Source: Amycolatopsis sp. EV170708-02-1 (lineage in GTDB: Bacteria > Actinomycetota > Actinomycetes > Mycobacteriales > Pseudonocardiaceae). Taken from it: a DNA stretch of 64,000 bases. The position numbers and the translations under genes were made by a program. Below, one piece after another: positions 60,818 to 64,000 of the stretch (the stretch's first letter is position 1; every line of letters begins with the position of its first letter). The stretch covers positions 8,928,001 to 8,992,000 of the forward strand of contig NZ_CP092497.1 in assembly GCF_022479115.1 (NCBI RefSeq), written 5' to 3'. The notes beneath the pieces were generated by a model. That model made no database searches, was not told the DNA's origin, and saw only the letters and a program-made list of their open reading frames with translations.

Positions 60818-61349
60818 CACCGACATTCCCGGCCGTGTCCAGGCCGAGCTGACCCGGCTCCGGGCCGAGCGGCAGGTTTTCACCGCCGAGCAGGACCGGC
60901 TGAAGGCGAAGCTGGCCGAAACCGAGCACGAACTGCGCGAGGCCACCGCCGCCGCGCCGGACGAAGGCGAGTCCGCCGCGTTGAACCAGAAGCTGGCCTC
61001 GCAGCAGGAAGAGCTCGACGTCGCGAAGGCGCGCCTTCAGGCGCTGGAGGCCGAGGTCCTGCTCGCCCACCAGCAGCGTGACTCGCTGCGCGCGGAGCTG
61101 AAGACCTGCCGCGAGGAGCGGGACAAGCTGCGGCTCGCGCTGCTCGACGCCGAGCTCGTGGTGTCGGCGGGTGTCGTCGACGCGGACATCCTGCCCGGCG
61201 GCGAACCGTCGGCCGACCGGCAGCGGCTGCTCAACGCCGAACGGCTCGCCGCCGAGATGGCCAGGGAACTCGACGCCACGCGCCGCACCGTCAGCTGGCG
61301 GGTCACCGCTCCGCTGCGCGTCGTGCGGAAGAAGATGGACCGGCCGTGA
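60810..61349 (+). CDS. Coiled-coil protein of the glycan operon
   Basis: A 179-residue coiled coil (VQAELTRLRAERQVFTAEQDRLKAKLAETEHEL ... LRAELKTCREERDKLRLALLDAELV) ending in SWRVTAPLRVVRKKM, a tail seen at the ends of some actinobacterial glycosyltransferases and length-control proteins. It overlaps the GT4 gene by eight bases and its stop overlaps the next start (GTGA). Likely a scaffold or chain-length factor for the glycan enzymes. Confidence 0.8.
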   Translation: MSDTDIPGRVQAELTRLRAERQVFTAEQDRLKAKLAETEHELREATAAAPDEGESAALNQKLASQQEELDVAKARLQALEAEVLLAHQQRDSLRAELKTCREERDKLRLALLDAELVVSAGVVDADILPGGEPSADRQRLLNAERLAAEMARELDATRRTVSWRVTAPLRVVRKKMDRP

Positions 61350-63112
61350 CCGAACTCTGCTTCGTCTCCGCCGAGGGCGGTTCCGCCTTCATGGAGGAGC
61401 TCCTGGAGGTGGTCGCCGACGCCGTGCGCACCGCCGGTGGCAAGGCCAGGACCGCGATCGGCACGTACCCCGAGGCCGACAGCGACACCGTGTACGTCGT
61501 CGTCCCCCACGAGTACTTCGTGACCATCCCGGACGCCGACTTCCCGACCGCCGCGCAGTGCCGCCGCACCATCGGGTTCTGCGTCGAGCACCCCGGAACG
61601 GCGACCTTCGAACGCAACGCCGAACTGCTGTCCATCCTGGGCGGCGCCGTCGACATCAACACCGATTCGACCGCCGAGCTGCGGCGGCGCGGGATCGGCG
61701 TCGAGCATTTCCAGCTCGGCTACAGCCCGCTGTGGGATCTGTGGGGCGGAGACCTCGACAGCCCGCGCGACCTCGACGTCACCTATCTCGGCACGGCCGA
61801 ACGGCGTCGTTCGGTGCTGCTCGGCTCGTACGCGCGGGACCTCGCCGGCCTGCGGACGCGGCTGCTGACCCCGCCGCACGAGCCGATGACCGCCGCCCGC
61901 GTCGACTTCCTGCCCGGCAAGGCGAAGTTCGAGCACCTCGCGCGGTCGCGGTTCCTGCTGAACCTGCACCGCGAGCGGAAGCAGACCCTGGAGTGGGTGC
62001 GCACGCTCGAAGCGATGACCAACGGCTGCGTGGTGGTCAGCGAGACGTCCGTGGACGTCGAACCGCTGGTCCCCGGCGAGCACCTGGTCCTCGCGCGGCC
62101 GGAGGCGCTGGGCTCGGTCGTCGCCGCGCTCGCCGACGAGCCGGAACGGGAACGGCATCTGCGTTCGGCCGCCTACGGTTTCGTGAAGTCGCTGGACATG
62201 ACGGCGTCCGCGCGGCGGCTGATCGAGCTGGCGTCCTCGCTGGGCTCGGCGCCCGCCGCGGACATCGCCCCGGCGCGGGCGCTGGCGACGAGCCTGCGGA
62301 ACCCGGAGGACGCGCTGGCGATCGACACCCCGTCGTTCGACGCGCGGTTCGCGGGCGACCGGTCCGCCGCCGGACCGGCTTCGGCACGCGGGACGGCGTT
62401 GTCGGCACGGATCGCGCAGCGCACGGCGGGGGCCCGGCGGGTCGCCACGCGTAGCTGGGAGCCGGCCGCGGCTTCGACGGCGGGCACCGCCGACGTCGAC
62501 GTGCTGATCGTGCGCCGGACCGGCGAGGTCGACCCGGACGATCTCGCGAACGACCTGCTCACGGGCAGCGTGACCCCGCGGAAGGTGCTGGTCGGCGAGG
62601 ACGGCGTGCACCCGTGGCCGCGCCCACGCCCGTACGACGTCCTGCTCCACGACACCCCGCTCGGCCGCGGGCTCACCCGGAACTCGCTGTTGGAGCGTTC
62701 GACGGCGTCGTGGCTGCTGGTGCTCGACGGCGGGATGCGGGCTTCGGAATTCCTGCTGGAGCGGCTGCTGGCCGTTTCGGAGGGTGCCGACGTCGTGCAC
62801 TGCCCGGTCGCGGACCCGGTGGACGGCCTGGTCGGTGCTCTGCCGCCGGAGGAGCGGCGCCTGCGGACGCTGCCGTATCTCGGCAGCGGCTATCTGGTGC
62901 GGCGGTCGCTGGTCGACGAGTTCGGCGGGTGGAACACCGAGGTGCTGTTCGAAGGCCTGGAGGATCACCTGTTCTGGCGGCGGGTGGCCGCGGCGGCCCG
63001 GCCGACGACGCTGGTGCAGCAGGTGCTGCTGCGGCGGCTGCGTCCGGATCCGGACTCGCGGCCGATGGACCTCGATCCGCATCGGGTGTGGGCGGCCGTC
63101 GGCGCTCTGTAG
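61346..63112 (+). CDS. Two-part glycosyltransferase-like protein
   Basis: A 588-residue protein starting at GTG. The N-terminal ~300 residues look like a GT-B-type transferase (YVVVPHEYFVTIP; NADELLSILGG-like; RSRFLLNLHRERKQTLEWVRTLEAMTNGCVVVSE). The C-terminal ~240 residues look like a GT-A (family 2) fold (WLLVLDGGMRASEFLLERLLAVSEG; EFGGWNTEVLFEGLEDHLFWRRVA, the ED-x-H motif). It is the last gene of the glycan operon. Two catalytic modules in one chain suggest two consecutive sugar additions. Confidence 0.82.
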   Translation: MTELCFVSAEGGSAFMEELLEVVADAVRTAGGKARTAIGTYPEADSDTVYVVVPHEYFVTIPDADFPTAAQCRRTIGFCVEHPGTATFERNAELLSILGGAVDINTDSTAELRRRGIGVEHFQLGYSPLWDLWGGDLDSPRDLDVTYLGTAERRRSVLLGSYARDLAGLRTRLLTPPHEPMTAARVDFLPGKAKFEHLARSRFLLNLHRERKQTLEWVRTLEAMTNGCVVVSETSVDVEPLVPGEHLVLARPEALGSVVAALADEPERERHLRSAAYGFVKSLDMTASARRLIELASSLGSAPAADIAPARALATSLRNPEDALAIDTPSFDARFAGDRSAAGPASARGTALSARIAQRTAGARRVATRSWEPAAASTAGTADVDVLIVRRTGEVDPDDLANDLLTGSVTPRKVLVGEDGVHPWPRPRPYDVLLHDTPLGRGLTRNSLLERSTASWLLVLDGGMRASEFLLERLLAVSEGADVVHCPVADPVDGLVGALPPEERRLRTLPYLGSGYLVRRSLVDEFGGWNTEVLFEGLEDHLFWRRVAAAARPTTLVQQVLLRRLRPDPDSRPMDLDPHRVWAAVGAL

Positions 63113-63240
63113 CCAGGTAGTGGGCGTGGCGTTGGTCCGAAAGTGTGAGTTGGGCCGTGTCGGTGAACGTCCTCCCCCGGTGACGCGCCTTATGGGCAGA
63201 GCATCTGACGAGTTCGGATGCCGGCCGAGAAGGAGCAGCC

Positions 63241-63321
63241 ATGGCCTGGGAAATAGCCCTGGTCGCCGCGCTGGCCGTCGTGTTCGTCATACGGCTCGCG
63301 CTTCAGCTGAGGCGCAGTTGA
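63241..63321 (+). CDS. 26-residue single-helix membrane microprotein
   Basis: ATG with AAGGAG 5 nt upstream opens MAWEIALVAALAVVFVIRLA and ends LQLRRS, one hydrophobic helix flanked by basic residues. It is too short for routine gene calling. The strong ribosome site, the helix and the isolated position between the glycan operon and the Crp gene support it. Function unknown. Confidence 0.6.
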   Translation: MAWEIALVAALAVVFVIRLALQLRRS

Positions 63322-63356
63322 CCCGATCTTGCGCACCCCGCGGCGCATGAAGGAGA

Positions 63357-63401
63357 TGAACGGGGCTTTCCTCGCGGAGCACTCGAGGGAAGCCCCGTTC
63401 A
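63357..63401. terminator. 18-bp hairpin at the end of the Crp/Fnr gene
   Basis: TGAACGGGGCTTTCCTCG and CGAGGGAAGCCCCGTTCA pair at 17 of 18 positions with a 9-nt loop. It overlaps the last codon of the Crp/Fnr gene and probably ends transcription from both sides. Confidence 0.75.
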
Positions 63402-64000
63402 CCCCATCGCGATCCGCGGTATCCGCAGCTGCGGGATCCGCCGTCGCGCGGACGGGACCGGGGTGAGCGGCGGCCCGTCCTCACGCAAACGCTTCTTCAA
63501 GTGGATCGTCTTGTAGCCGGTGCTCAGATACCCCTCGTTCTTCAGTTTCGCCATCTCGGCGTTGACCGACGCGGGCGAGGCACCGATCGCCGAGGCGATG
63601 TCCGCGTGGTTCAGCCCCACGTCGATCACGACACCGCCTTCACCGGGAACCCCGTAGAGCGCCTGCATCCTGGTCAGGAACGCGGTCAGCCTGCTCCGGA
63701 CCTTGGCGGTCGCGAACCCCAGCGCGACGTTCCGCAGGCGCAGCCGGACGGCCAGGTCCGCGGTGATCAGGGCCATCACCTCGTGATCGTCGTCGAGAAG
63801 GCCGTGAAAGGCGTTCCGCGGGATCTCCAGCACGCGGACCGGTTTCGTGGCGATGTAGGAGAGATGGCTCGGCCGTCCGGCCAGGCAGTCTTCGACGCCG
63901 AGCACGTCACCGGCACCGAGCAGGTCCACGATCATCGGCGGCGAGCCGCCTTGCGCCGCGCGCAGCGCCTTCACGAAGCCGGACCGCGGGATCAGCACCG
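63399..64000 (-). CDS. Crp/Fnr-family transcriptional regulator (5' end outside window)
   Basis: The C-terminal ~200 residues of a regulator whose start lies beyond the window edge. What is visible is the rear part of a cyclic-nucleotide-binding-fold domain (IPRSGFVKALRAAQGGSPPMIVDLLGAGDVLGVED) and a C-terminal winged helix (LNHADIASAIGASPASVNAEMAKLKNEGYLSTGYKTIHLKK). No cysteines for an iron-sulfur cluster are seen in the visible part. Its target is unknown. Confidence 0.85.
   Translation of the reverse strand, partial: VLIPRSGFVKALRAAQGGSPPMIVDLLGAGDVLGVEDCLAGRPSHLSYIATKPVRVLEIPRNAFHGLLDDDHEVMALITADLAVRLRLRNVALGFATAKVRSRLTAFLTRMQALYGVPGEGGVVIDVGLNHADIASAIGASPASVNAEMAKLKNEGYLSTGYKTIHLKKRLREDGPPLTPVPSARRRIPQLRIPRIAMG

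Noticed and set aside
1..64000. CRISPR arrays, rRNA genes, prophage or polyketide/non-ribosomal-peptide clusters
   Set aside because: Looked for and not seen in any part of the window.

Overview
The window comes from a very GC-rich actinomycete. Most likely it is an Amycolatopsis or a close member of the Pseudonocardiaceae. This is inferred from the codon usage, a fused CydDC transporter, an F420-type PPOX enzyme, a DevR/DevS-type regulatory pair, a class F sortase, a SigE-family sigma factor and DUF5926. No database was searched. There is no phage, integrase, CRISPR array, rRNA operon or large secondary-metabolite cluster. Most of the window looks like chromosomal housekeeping and accessory sequence.

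Layout. 0-5 kb: the tail of a secreted M14-type peptidase, a DevR-like response regulator, a GT-B-like gene broken by two frameshifts, and a large NB-ARC/TPR protein. 5-9 kb: a secreted HAD phosphatase, a histidine-phosphatase protein, a 370-bp interval bounded by inverted repeats, and a two-gene sortase/substrate operon. 9-16 kb: the cytochrome bd block cydA, cydB, cydDC and a DevS-like kinase, all on the minus strand. A DevR-box-like palindrome lies upstream of cydA, and an odd 458-bp spacer with DnaA-box-like 9-mers and palindromes lies between cydA and cydB. 16-21.6 kb: an S41 protease, a GDT1 cation transporter with a structured leader, a DUF998 protein, and a tyrosine-catabolism locus (hmgA divergent from an unknown gene plus an IclR regulator).

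21.6-31 kb: a VWA protein operon, an iron-responsive pair (a DUF2470 protein behind an excellent DtxR-type iron box, and a ferritin behind three iron boxes), arginine deiminase, and a sigma factor/membrane protein pair. 31-35 kb: DUF952, DUF5926, a tiny secreted His-rich peptide downstream of a Zur-box-like palindrome, a P450, DUF4328 and a rhodanese. 35-45 kb: an acetate-uptake region with two SSS symporters, a DUF485 partner, a LytTR response regulator and a LytS kinase, interrupted by a GH16 glucanase and SppA. 45-54.8 kb: a serine hydrolase, an Fpg/Nei glycosylase, a sigma/zinc-finger/membrane fusion protein, tRNA-Gly(GCC), a polytopic membrane protein, an orphan immunity-gene cluster (Imm10, Imm7, DUF2716) and a gene with a LexA-like box. 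55-64 kb: two paralogous Pro/Gln-rich membrane proteins, then a tightly coupled run of methyltransferase, glycosyltransferase, coiled-coil and glycosyltransferase genes, a 26-residue microprotein, and the start-truncated end of a Crp/Fnr regulator.

Three themes stand out. (1) Metal control: iron boxes, a Zur-like box before a His-rich secreted peptide, and a structured leader before a probable manganese/calcium transporter. (2) Redox control: DevR, DevS-like kinase and cyd. (3) Several families of intergenic palindromes and a duplicated 3' element that could encode short peptides. The Zur-like box plus His-rich peptide and the duplicated 3' element are the best candidates for something undescribed.
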